A stretch of DNA of 64,000 bases. Origin: CAWAMR01 sp963783095 (GTDB taxonomy: Bacteria > Planctomycetota > Planctomycetia > Gemmatales > Gemmataceae). Under the pieces are notes generated by a model. It was given only the letters and a program-made list of their open reading frames with translations, made no database searches and was not told where the DNA came from. This document shows, piece after piece, positions 56,505 to 64,000 of the stretch. The stretch's first letter is position 1; each line of letters opens with the position of its first letter. The DNA is taken from the NCBI GenBank assembly GCA_963783095.1, contig CAWAMR010000014.1, forward strand, positions 620,001-684,000, written 5' to 3'. The position numbers and the translations under genes are program-made.

Positions 56505-56822
56505 GTGTGTGCCATTGCTTTCGACATGGACATCGATCAATTGAGGACTCACTACGGCGACCCGTACAACAACGCCTACATCGAAATCCGCCGAGTGTTG
56601 GAACGGCATCAATTCCAATGGCAGCAGGGAAGCGTATATTTTGGAGCACCAAGCGTTACCGCCGCATCGGTAATGGTGGCCGTTATCGACTTGACGACAC
56701 AGTTGCCCTAGTTTGCTGCAGCAGTTCGAGACATCCGTATGCTGAGAATAGAGGAAATGATCGATCTGATGCCGGTTGTTCAACGCGTTGCCGGCCTACC
56801 GAACGGAAGGCACGAAAGCTGA
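56505..56822 (+). pseudogene. vapD: VapD-like endoribonuclease with an in-frame stop
   Basis: From GTG 56505 (behind AAAAGGG) the reading is CAIAFDMDIDQLRTHYGDPY then IEIRRVLERHQFQWQQGSVY, a clear VapD core with the catalytic Asp of the first strand. At 56709-56711 a TAG replaces the Trp codon (TGG) expected in the conserved L-x-W-F, and the same frame then continues FAAAVRDIRMLRIEEMIDLM to TGA 56820-56822. The restored protein would have 105 residues, the family's normal length. VapD relatives are Cas2-like RNases acting as toxins. The gap 56823-56935 is empty. Confidence 0.75.
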
Positions 56823-56935
56823 ATCCATTGCGACAGCTAATTGCGATGCCACATTATCGGTGGTCAGCCAGCATATGGGTTGGGCTTGGCCCGCCCATCA
56901 GCGCACAAGCGAGACACCAATTTTCGAATAGCCTC

Positions 56936-57715
56936 TCAATCACTCTTTGCAGCATTATCGTCGTCGCAAAATAGATGATCCAGCGTCCGCTTCGGATTGG
57001 TCAAGAAGCCGCGCGTTACCAGATAATGCTCGGTATCCGTATACGGCACTTGCTGGATCCCATTCTCACCAAAGACATGTATCCATGCATCCGGATAAGC
57101 CATAATGATAGGCGAGTGCGTTGCGATCACGAACTGCGATCCTCGCTTACAGTAGTCGTGGAGTATCGATAGAAACCCCAACTGCCGGGACGGTGAAAGT
57201 GCTGCTTCGGGTTCGTCCATCAGATATAATCCGCATCCTCCAAATCGATGCTGAAACAAGGCGAAGAACGATTCGCCATGTGACTGATCGTGGAGCGACT
57301 TGCCGCCATAGGCGCGTAAGAGCGGGGCTACTTTGTCAAGCTCATCAACCTCGGTCGCCACGTTGTAGAAACTTTCTGCCCGCAGGAAAAAACTATCTGA
57401 TGCATGTCCGGGAGCTTTCGATAGTCGGAGCGCTTCGTCCAGTCGGGAATGCGAAGGTCGAGTAGCGAAGTTGAAGTTTCGGCTGCCGCCTTCCGGATTC
57501 AGCCCGCAATGGAGGGCAATCGCTTCTAACAGCGTCGATTTCCCGGAACCGTTCTCACCGACGAAAAACGTCACTTTGGGATGAAAATTCAATTCCTCCA
57601 AGCTGCGAATTGCCGGTAAACAATAAGGAAACTTGTCGGGATCAGTCACTCGTTCGCGGAGCAACTTCGCCCGAATAAGATACGGCCCTGAGGTAGTCGC
57701 CTTTTTTCGGCGCAA
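56936..57715 (-). CDS. AAA-family ATPase (ABC/SMC-like, stand-alone)
   Basis: The product has 259 residues. Walker A is VTFFVGENGSGKSTLLEAIA; the signature-like GKSLHDQSHGESFFALF and Walker B GLYLMDEPEAALSPSRQLGF follow, then the switch His in SQFVIATHSPIIMAYPDAWI. There is no transmembrane or coiled-coil region. Single-domain ATPases of this kind are common, and some belong to phage-defence loci, but no partner gene is seen here. The start is uncertain within the first few codons. Confidence 0.82.
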   Translation of the reverse strand: MRRKKATTSGPYLIRAKLLRERVTDPDKFPYCLPAIRSLEELNFHPKVTFFVGENGSGKSTLLEAIALHCGLNPEGGSRNFNFATRPSHSRLDEALRLSKAPGHASDSFFLRAESFYNVATEVDELDKVAPLLRAYGGKSLHDQSHGESFFALFQHRFGGCGLYLMDEPEAALSPSRQLGFLSILHDYCKRGSQFVIATHSPIIMAYPDAWIHVFGENGIQQVPYTDTEHYLVTRGFLTNPKRTLDHLFCDDDNAAKSD

Positions 57716-57747
57716 TTTCTATAGCTCCCGTCGTTGACAGTTCGATG

Positions 57748-58545
57748 CTAATACTTTGCCAGATCGCTTTTTGCCCGGTCTCCGCCCAGACCGTTCATGA
57801 CTGCTTTGGCCCCGTCCAGCATCATCTTCAATTCACTGGCGATCGCAATAAACTGCCAGCCCTCATCCATCCATTTGCGAGCCTCTTCCGGCGATCCGGT
57901 ATGAAGCCCGGCAGCGACCTTGTGTTTTTGACACATTTTCAAGACATGGTCCATCGCTTCACGAGTGGCATCGGGTGCGGGTGGCTTGCCATCCTTGCCG
58001 CGCATACTCGCTGCCAAATCGTTCGGCCCGACAAAAATCGCATCGATGCCAGGTACTGAAAAAATGGCATCGGCACTTTCCACCGACTTGATATGTTCGC
58101 ATTGCAACACGATCAGCAATTCATCGTTCGCTTTGGCATAATAGTCGGTCGCGGATGCCGAGAAATTCAGAGCATGGACGTTGCCGCCGACACTCCGATT
58201 GCCTCGCGGCGGATAGAGGACTGCCGCGACGGCATCCTCGGCCTCCTGCCGGCTATTGACCATCGGAACCACAATACCGTGAGCACCGTTATCCAGCACG
58301 CGCTTGATATGATCGTGACGGTTGCTCGGCACCCGCGCCAGGGGCACGCCGCCGGCATCGGCGATGCAGGCGAAAATATGCGCAGCGGTTTCGATCCCTA
58401 CCAACGAGTGCTCGATGTCGAGGGTGAGCCAATCCAGACCGCTGCGCGCCATGAATCGTGCTGCGGTGATGCTGCCCAGCGAAAGCCAGGTGCCAACGGC
58501 CGGCTTGCCCGCTTTGAGTGCTCGTTTCACAGGATTGGGTCGCAT
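57748..58545 (-). CDS. HpcH/HpaI-family aldolase
   Basis: The product has 265 residues; ATG 58545 is preferred to ATG 58560 because GGAGA lies at normal distance. It matches class II pyruvate aldolases: AVGTWLSLGSITAARFMARS, LDWLTLDIEHSLVGIETAAH, NGAHGIVVPMVNSRQEAEDA, YPPRGNRSVGG, VLQCEHIKSVESADAIFSVP (metal-binding Glu region) and IDAIFVGPNDLAASMRG. It should cleave or form 2-keto-3-deoxy sugar acids or 4-hydroxy-2-oxo acids; the exact substrate is open. It is followed by the ATPase gene on the same strand. Confidence 0.92.
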   Translation of the reverse strand: MRPNPVKRALKAGKPAVGTWLSLGSITAARFMARSGLDWLTLDIEHSLVGIETAAHIFACIADAGGVPLARVPSNRHDHIKRVLDNGAHGIVVPMVNSRQEAEDAVAAVLYPPRGNRSVGGNVHALNFSASATDYYAKANDELLIVLQCEHIKSVESADAIFSVPGIDAIFVGPNDLAASMRGKDGKPPAPDATREAMDHVLKMCQKHKVAAGLHTGSPEEARKWMDEGWQFIAIASELKMMLDGAKAVMNGLGGDRAKSDLAKY

Positions 58546-58590
58546 GGCGTCGGTCTCCATCGGGACATTTGGGTTTTTGAGTTATTGAGA

Positions 58591-60021
58591 TTATCGTCCT
58601 GATTCATCGTGGCGTTGGACAGTGGCGAAACTTGCAGACTCCGCCGGAAGGCGGAAAAAGATCAGAAAGATCAAAAAGATGGCTGCGGAAGCGATCGACG
58701 GAATGAGCCAGACTTGCGTCCAGGCGACCGTGTGGCCGATCGTTTGTCCCTTGACGATCTGGGCGCTGACCCAATTGCCGAACAATGTCCCTGCACCCAT
58801 CGATACAAAAGTGAATATCCCCTGGGCACTACCCCGTAAATGAGGGGGAGCCTTTCTGTCGATGTAGATACTTGCAACCAGAAAAAAGAACGAGTAGCTC
58901 AGGCCGTGCAGCGGCAAGCCGACCACCACGACGAGCGGCAACGAAAGCGTGGCGAAAACTCCATTGCGGCCGATCCAAGCGAAAATTCCCAGTGCCATCG
59001 TCCACTTCATCCCCAGCCGAGTCATAACGAGGGGAAACATCGTCATGCAAATCACTTCCGAAACTTGAGCGATGGTTTGCATCGCGGTTGGCCGGGGCGC
59101 TGATAATTCCGTGAGAAACCGGTTGGCATAGACCGAATAAAACTGTTGAACAGCTGCAATTCCCAAAGCGCACAGGATCAAGACACAAAATGACCTCTCG
59201 CGAAACATCGAAAGCGCCGGGAGGCCGAGGGAATGACTCAGGGAGCGCCCGCGGCCCGCAGGCGGAGTGTGGGGCAGGAACAAGCAAAACAGACCGAACG
59301 CAATGGAAAGTCCACCCGCGAGATAAAGCGGCATGCTCGACAGCGGATTCCAAAACAGATCGAGCTCAATGCCCGCCACGATCCAGCCTACGGTCCCAAA
59401 TAGCCGGATGGAGCCGAACGAGTCTTTCGGTTCGCGAAGATTTCGGAAGGCGACGGTATTGCAGATGGTCAGGGTCAGCAAGTTGCAAAACGCGTAGCCA
59501 AACATCAGGAAAAACAATGGGAGAAAGGTCTCGGCAACGATTTCCTGCACTCTTGGAGAACCGTTCACGTCGTGAATGGCCGACCGGATAAGTTCCTTTT
59601 GAGTTTCGCTAATACTGCTTGATGAGCGATGAAGTTCATGTTCCCATTCGGCCAGCGATTTTCCCTCCATCCATTCCTGGGCAGCGACTTCCTGGTAAGC
59701 TTCCAGCATTCGAGGCTGCTGTTGATCGCACCAAATGCCGGCCCCGATCAACAATCCCGCACCCACCGTGTGAAAGAACCACATTAAATGTTCTGCAGAG
59801 AAAAGTCGATCGGCCAGCAATCCGACGAAAAAGGGAGCGATGATCCCGGCGATAGCCACGGTTCCGTAAATCCATGCGGCAGAAGGAGCTGGGAAGTTCA
59901 GGCCGCCCTGGAGCGGCGAGGCCATTAAGAAGGTGGGTAGTGTGACGATCCAGGTTCCCATGATGAGGAATTGACCGAACATCATGGCACTCAGGCGAAA
60001 ACGCAGGGAATCCGATTCCAT
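58591..60021 (-). CDS. MFS transporter, nucleoside:H+ symporter-like
   Basis: The product has 476 residues from ATG 60021; the frame extends 41 codons upstream. It has twelve predicted membrane helices. The first (LSAMMFGQFLIMGTWIVTLP) and the first loop (FVGLLADRLFSAEHLMWFFH) resemble NupG-type permeases. An unusual soluble insertion of about 60 residues (EWMEGKSLAEWEHELHRSSS) lies between helices 4 and 5. The C-terminal half includes FVSMGAGTLFGNWVSAQIVK. Such transporters are common in planctomycetes; the substrate is not evident. The aldolase gene lies directly downstream. Confidence 0.85.
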   Translation of the reverse strand: MESDSLRFRLSAMMFGQFLIMGTWIVTLPTFLMASPLQGGLNFPAPSAAWIYGTVAIAGIIAPFFVGLLADRLFSAEHLMWFFHTVGAGLLIGAGIWCDQQQPRMLEAYQEVAAQEWMEGKSLAEWEHELHRSSSSISETQKELIRSAIHDVNGSPRVQEIVAETFLPLFFLMFGYAFCNLLTLTICNTVAFRNLREPKDSFGSIRLFGTVGWIVAGIELDLFWNPLSSMPLYLAGGLSIAFGLFCLFLPHTPPAGRGRSLSHSLGLPALSMFRERSFCVLILCALGIAAVQQFYSVYANRFLTELSAPRPTAMQTIAQVSEVICMTMFPLVMTRLGMKWTMALGIFAWIGRNGVFATLSLPLVVVVGLPLHGLSYSFFFLVASIYIDRKAPPHLRGSAQGIFTFVSMGAGTLFGNWVSAQIVKGQTIGHTVAWTQVWLIPSIASAAIFLIFLIFFRLPAESASFATVQRHDESGR

Positions 60022-60197
60022 CAGGTAACTCAGGGCGAAAACGATAAACAATTCACTTGTTGTCGTTCTACGTTTGGCAGGGAATGATGCCAAGAATCCC
60101 GTTGGGCATTGGCGGCCTCTCATCCTTGCCGCTCGATGCTTCATGCCCGGTCTGAGTCCGTAGAATGAATATTGAACATTCGACGGAGAGTAATTTC

Positions 60198-60654
60198 ATG
60201 CGCATTGAGATGTACGGTCTGGTTTTCGAGGCTCCCACAGTGACTTTCTACCTGTGGTCTCCCTGGCGCAGCAGCGCCCTGGAGCATCGGCTCTTCGAGG
60301 AGATACGCAGCCTGCCGCAAACGCGCTTTCGACCCGCAATTTGACGAACTTCGCGTTCACGTTGCCGATCCAAAAACCTGGAAGACAGCGCTGACGACAA
60401 CAGAACGGATCTTGAAGGGCTGGCAGGAGGAAGCATCAGATGGAGATGGGACCGAACGCCGCATCTGGCGCTGGTTGCTCGAGGCCGACACGGATGGCGA
60501 TGGTTACGACCACAACAGCGACCGCACCAGCATTTGGGGCTTTCTGCGACTCAGCCTGGAACGCAGTGCTTCTGATGACGATGATGAGAAAAGCGAGGAT
60601 ATTGACATGAACGGCTTCGGCGTGCGCTTCTGGAATAGCGAAGAGAGCAAATGA
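60198..60654 (+). CDS. Hypothetical protein (one frameshift near 60330)
   Basis: About 152 residues if two frames are joined. From ATG 60198: MRIEMYGLVFEAPTVTFYLW then RSSALEHRLFEEIRSLP. From about 60330 the second frame reads AFDPQFDELRVHVADPKTWK then TTERILKGWQEEASDGDGTE and ends NGFGVRFWNSEESK. The parts belong to one small, acidic, conserved planctomycete family of unknown function. It has no signal peptide or membrane helix. CGGAGAG lies upstream of the ATG. Confidence 0.65.
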
Positions 60655-60682
60655 GTTCCTTCAGGTATTGTATGCGGGCTAT

Positions 60683-61102
60683 CTATTCCTCGACTTGCCG
60701 CAATCGCCCCCACCGGTGCCAAAGGCACAGCAGGCACCACAAACCGATGATGGCGTGAATAAATACCGCCGGCCAGAATGCCACACCGTCCAATGCCAAC
60801 TCAATTCTCGCCAAGCTCAGTATCGTCACGACCCCCACGTTGTACAGAAACATCGCAATAACTAATCCGATCGCTGCTCGACTCGTGCCGTCATTTCGCG
60901 CAAGCCAGCAGGCGACGCCGAGTGTCAGTAGTGCTGTTCCTGCGATTCGCCCGACCACTACTCCTGCGAGCGTATCGAACATTCCTCCGACCAAGAGTGG
61001 AACCATCCACGACGGGGAAACGAGCAACGCCACGCCGGCTCCCACTTCAATCGCAGCCATTGCGATGAGCAAGTTTCGCATTGATACATTGAGCTGGCTC
61101 AT
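60683..61102 (-). CDS. Hypothetical integral membrane protein
   Basis: The product has 139 residues from ATG 61102. Four membrane helices are evident: LLIAMAAIEVGAGVALLVSP, MFDTLAGVVVGRIAGTALLT, AAIGLVIAMFLYNVGVVTIL and AFWPAVFIHAIIGLWCLLCL. It resembles small DoxX- or DUF-type membrane proteins but has no diagnostic motif. The start overlaps the stop of the small gene upstream (ATGA). Confidence 0.65.
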   Translation of the reverse strand: MSQLNVSMRNLLIAMAAIEVGAGVALLVSPSWMVPLLVGGMFDTLAGVVVGRIAGTALLTLGVACWLARNDGTSRAAIGLVIAMFLYNVGVVTILSLARIELALDGVAFWPAVFIHAIIGLWCLLCLWHRWGRLRQVEE

Positions 61103-61242
61103 TTGGGATTCGCCACCCATCGAAAGCCGAGGTGAGACATTCTTGTATAGGCTATGACCGTAACGAGCGCCAGGCCGATAACGAGAACATTGATTCCAAA
61201 ATGAGGAGATCCATCGTTTGCGGCACGTGGCAACCAGACCAT
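61099..61242 (-). CDS. Small single-helix membrane protein
   Basis: The product has 47 residues from ATG 61242 (MVWLPRAANDGSPHFGINVL), with one membrane helix (INVLVIGLALVTVIAYTRMS). The support is the four-base overlap with the next membrane-protein gene and the convincing hydrophobic segment. No ribosome-binding site is obvious, and the frame extends much further upstream, so the start is uncertain. Confidence 0.35.
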   Translation of the reverse strand: MVWLPRAANDGSPHFGINVLVIGLALVTVIAYTRMSHLGFRWVANPK

Positions 61243-61461
61243 CCGGATCAATGCCTGCCCAGAGTGAGCATTTGCGGGATGCTTTGGACAGAATCGCACA
61301 CCAGGTGCAAAAAACTCGCCGTGACACCACGCAAAAAGACGCCATTTCATGGGATAATCGAGGCGGCACGCCACTTGCCTTGCTGATGCTACCAAGAGTT
61401 CAAGTTGGTCAACATTTTTGACTGGGACGAGCAAGAAGTAGCGCGAAAGGACAAGGCAACC

Positions 61462-63917
61462 ATGAACGCAGGCCGTTTTTTTCGCTGGTTTCAAGAAATC
61501 GGCATCGACGATGTCGGTCTCGTCGGTGGCAAGAATGCTTCTCTCGGTGAGATGTATCGGCAGTTGACGTCGAAAGGCATTCGCATTCCGAACGGTTTCG
61601 CGGTCACAGCAGAAGGCTATCGGCACTTCCTCAAGGCCGGCGGTCTGGACGAGAAGATCGCCATGCTTCTTCGCGGCCTGAATACGCGCAATCTCGCGGA
61701 ACTGTCCGAGTGCGGCCGAAAGGTGAGAAACGCGATCCTATCCGCTTCGCTCCCCGCTGATTTGCAACAGGAAATCGTCGAGGCTTACGGCAAACTGTGC
61801 CAGGAATATGGTCCGGAAACCGATACAGCGGTGCGCTCCAGCGCAACGGCCGAGGACTTGCCCACCGCCAGCTTCGCCGGGCAGCAAGAGTCCTATCTGA
61901 ACATCCGCGGCGAGCGGGATTTGCTCGAAGCTTGCCAGCAGTGTATCGCTTCGCTGTTTACCGACCGAGCCATTTCGTATCGGGTGGACAAGGGCTTCGA
62001 CCATGCAACGGTGGCTTTGTCGATCTGTGTGCAAAAGATGGTCCGCTCGGATGTTGGCGCTGCGGGAGTGTTGTTTACTCTCGAAACCGAAAGCGGCTTT
62101 CCCGATGTCGTTCTTATCAACAGTTCCTTCGGTCTGGGCGAGAGCGTGGTGAAAGGAAGGGTCGATCCGGACGAATTCCTGGTGTTCAAACCGACTCTCA
62201 AGCAAGGCCATCGCGCCATCCTTAAACGCAACATCGGCTCCAAACAGGAGAAACTGATTTACGCAACCGGCGGCGGCCATAGCACGCGAATCGTGCCGAC
62301 TCCGGCGGAAGACCGTCGTCGTCTGAGTATCAACGACGACGATGTGCTGACCCTGGCACGCTGGGGCTGCCTGATCGAAGACCACTACTCGGCCAAGGCC
62401 AACCGGCCGGTCCCAATGGACATCGAATGGGCCAAGGACGGCAAAAGCGGGGAACTTTTCATTTTGCAGGCCCGGCCCGAAACCATCCACGCACCAGCCC
62501 AAAAGCAGATGACCCTGGAAATCTATCGGCTCCATGAATCAGGGCAGGTGTTGTTGGAGGGGCGAAGCGTTGGAGAAAAGATCGGCGCGGGCCAGGCACG
62601 GGTGATCAAGAACGTGGACCAGTTGCAAGAGTTCCGTCCCGGTGAAGTTCTCGTCGCCGACATGACCGACCCGGACTGGGAACCCGCCATGAAGATGGCG
62701 TCGGCCATTATCACGAACCGGGGCGGGCGTACCTGCCATGCTGCGATCGTGAGCCGGGAACTCGGCGTCCCCTGCGTGGTCGGCGTTGAGAAAGCGACCG
62801 GCGTGTTACATGCCGGCCAGAGCGTTACGGTCTCCTGTGCCGATGGCGAATTGGGCCGCGTGTATGACGGTATTCTCAAATTTAGCCGGGAGTCACTCGA
62901 TCTCGGCAATTTGCCCCGGCCGCGAACGCACGTCATGATGAACGTCGGCAATCCCGATCAGGCGTTCGCACTATCGTTTCTGCCGAACGACGGCGTGGGG
63001 CTGGCGCGCGAGGAATTCATCATTTCCAGCGCCATCCAGGTCCACCCCCTTGCCTGCTTCACTTCGACGATTTGCCCGAAGGACCGGCCAAGCAGAAAAT
63101 CGCCGAACTTACAGGCAGATTTCCCAAAAAGTCGGACTACTTCGTCGACAAGCTGGCCGAGGGCGTGGGGCAAATCGCAGCTGCGTTTTATCCCAAGGAC
63201 GTGATCGTTCGGCTCTCGGATTTCAAAACCAATGAATACGCCGGCCTGCTCGGCGGCGAGTCGTTCGAGCCGAAGGAAGAAAACCCCATGATCGGTTTCC
63301 GCGGTGCGTCACGCTACTACGACAAGCGGTATCGAGAGGCCTTTTTATTGGAATGCCAGGCCATGAAGTTGGTGCGTGAGGAGATGGGACTGACCAACCT
63401 GAAGTTGATGATTCCCTTTTGCAGGACGGTCGAGGAAGGCAAGAAAGTGCTTGCGGTGATGCGTGAAGCAGGTCTGGCGCGCGGGCAAAATGGACTCGAA
63501 GTCTATGTGATGTGCGAGATACCCGCCAACGTGATCCTGACCGAGGAATTTGCCGAGATCTTCGATGGGTTCTCCATCGGCTCAAACGACCTCACCCAGC
63601 TCACGCTCGGGCTGGACCGCGATTCGGCGATCGTCGCCCATCTTTTCGATGAGAGGAATCCGGCAGTCATGCGCCTGATCGAGGACGTGGTTCGCCGAAC
63701 GCGGGCCTGCGGCCGAAAGATCGGCATTTGCGGGCAGGCACCCAGCGACTACCCGGAGTTTGCTCGATTCCTGGTATCGTGCGGCATTGACAGTATCTCG
63801 CTCAATCCCGACACCGTTCTGAAAACCACCCGCGAGATCCTGGACATGGAGAAACAACTCCGCGAGCGTTCCAAGTCCGCGCCGGCTTGCGCCAAACCTG
63901 TCATGGTCTGCAAGTGA
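61462..63917 (+). CDS. ppsA: Phosphoenolpyruvate synthase (one frameshift near 63050)
   Basis: About 818 residues from ATG 61462; the frame extends 19 codons upstream. It makes PEP from pyruvate and ATP for gluconeogenesis. ATP-grasp domain: IDDVGLVGGKNASLGEMYRQ, AVRSSATAEDLPTASFAGQQ, VDPDEFLVFKPTL and VPMDIEWAKDG. The phosphohistidine domain has IITNRGGRTCHAAIVSRELG. The PEP-binding barrel has GLAREEFIISSAIQVHPLA, IGFRGASRYYDKRYREAFLL, SIGSNDLTQLTLGLDRDS and IGICGQAPSDYPEFARFLVS. The frame change near 63050 is restored by one C in GCCTGC, giving LALLHFDDLPEGPAKQKI. The last 80 bases of the window hold nothing recognisable. Confidence 0.94.
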
Positions 63918-64000
63918 CCAACTCCGGATCGAGGCCGAAACCGCGTAACCACCTTGGGAATCCAGGGGTAGTTGCGCAAGACAAGGCAGAGTGAAGAGTT

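Noticed and set aside
56709..56711. TAG in vapD read as pyrrolysine or another amino acid
   Set aside because: The expected residue is Trp, nothing nearby suggests recoding, and a single G to A substitution is simpler.
1..64000. tRNA and rRNA genes
   Set aside because: I looked for T-arm-like motifs followed by acceptor stems and for rRNA-like blocks and found none convincing. A covariance-model search would be decisive.

Overview
The window looks like a chromosomal segment of a planctomycete, most probably of the Gemmataceae. The evidence is a set of families typical of that group: two tandem secreted proteins ending in a DUF1559 domain, planctomycete-style leucine-rich repeats with the T-x-V-T-D-A-G pattern (one fused to a Ser/Thr kinase), an ECF sigma factor directly upstream of that kinase, a TPR protein carrying two RNA polymerase alpha-CTD-like modules, DUF4337 and DUF4058 proteins, and many intergenic palindromes. 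No rRNA, tRNA or CRISPR array was recognised. Family assignments were made by eye from motifs, without database searches.

Layout. 0.3-7.7 kb: an outer-membrane porin-like protein, then a nitrogen module (ammonium transporter, P-II protein, type III glutamine synthetase) behind a sigma-54-type promoter and closed by a strong hairpin. 7.9-16.5 kb: small hypotheticals, a decayed toxin-like pair, dgkA, rpiB and a YrdC/phosphatase fusion, an ECF sigma/anti-sigma pair with a secreted CxxCH protein, a YhaM-like nuclease and a second decayed toxin-like locus. 16.7-20.7 kb: a short SecA, a 74-78 bp tandem repeat array, a MarR regulator with a palindromic operator and the stump of a flavoprotein gene. 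20.8-26.6 kb: a DUF4337 protein and a fatty-acid cluster in the order rpmF-plsX-fabD-acpP-fabF. 26.7-34.4 kb: ECF sigma, the large kinase-LRR receptor, a beta-lactamase-like hydrolase, coaX and obg. 34.8-45.9 kb: the DUF1559 pair, DUF4058, uup, an oxidoreductase, an AbiEi antitoxin whose AbiEii toxin is cut to a stub, pdxJ and a methyltransferase. 46.0-56.4 kb: the TPR/alpha-CTD protein, an LRR protein, a Panacea-domain protein, tgt, yajC, a SecD head-only paralogue and secDF. 56.4-64 kb: a vapD gene with an internal stop, an AAA ATPase, an aldolase, an MFS transporter, small hypotheticals and a PEP synthase.

Two kinds of gene damage must be kept apart. About 25-30 single-base frameshifts interrupt otherwise well conserved, mostly housekeeping genes (glnN, fabF, tgt, amt, secDF, ppsA and others). 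Where I could reconstruct them, most lie in runs of identical bases, so they look like sequence or assembly errors rather than pseudogenes. Such genes are therefore given as single features across the frame changes. By contrast, several toxin-like genes are damaged by truncation, internal deletion, nonsense mutation or loss of the start codon, while their antitoxin-like partners stay open. That pattern looks biological.

The most unusual items are the SecD head-only paralogue with a triplicated 11-residue repeat beside secDF, the Amt with two predicted periplasmic coiled coils next to a P-II lacking Tyr51, the SecA that stops before the wing domain, the three-module kinase-LRR receptor, and the secA-adjacent repeat array. 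I did not find one clear undescribed defence-type system.
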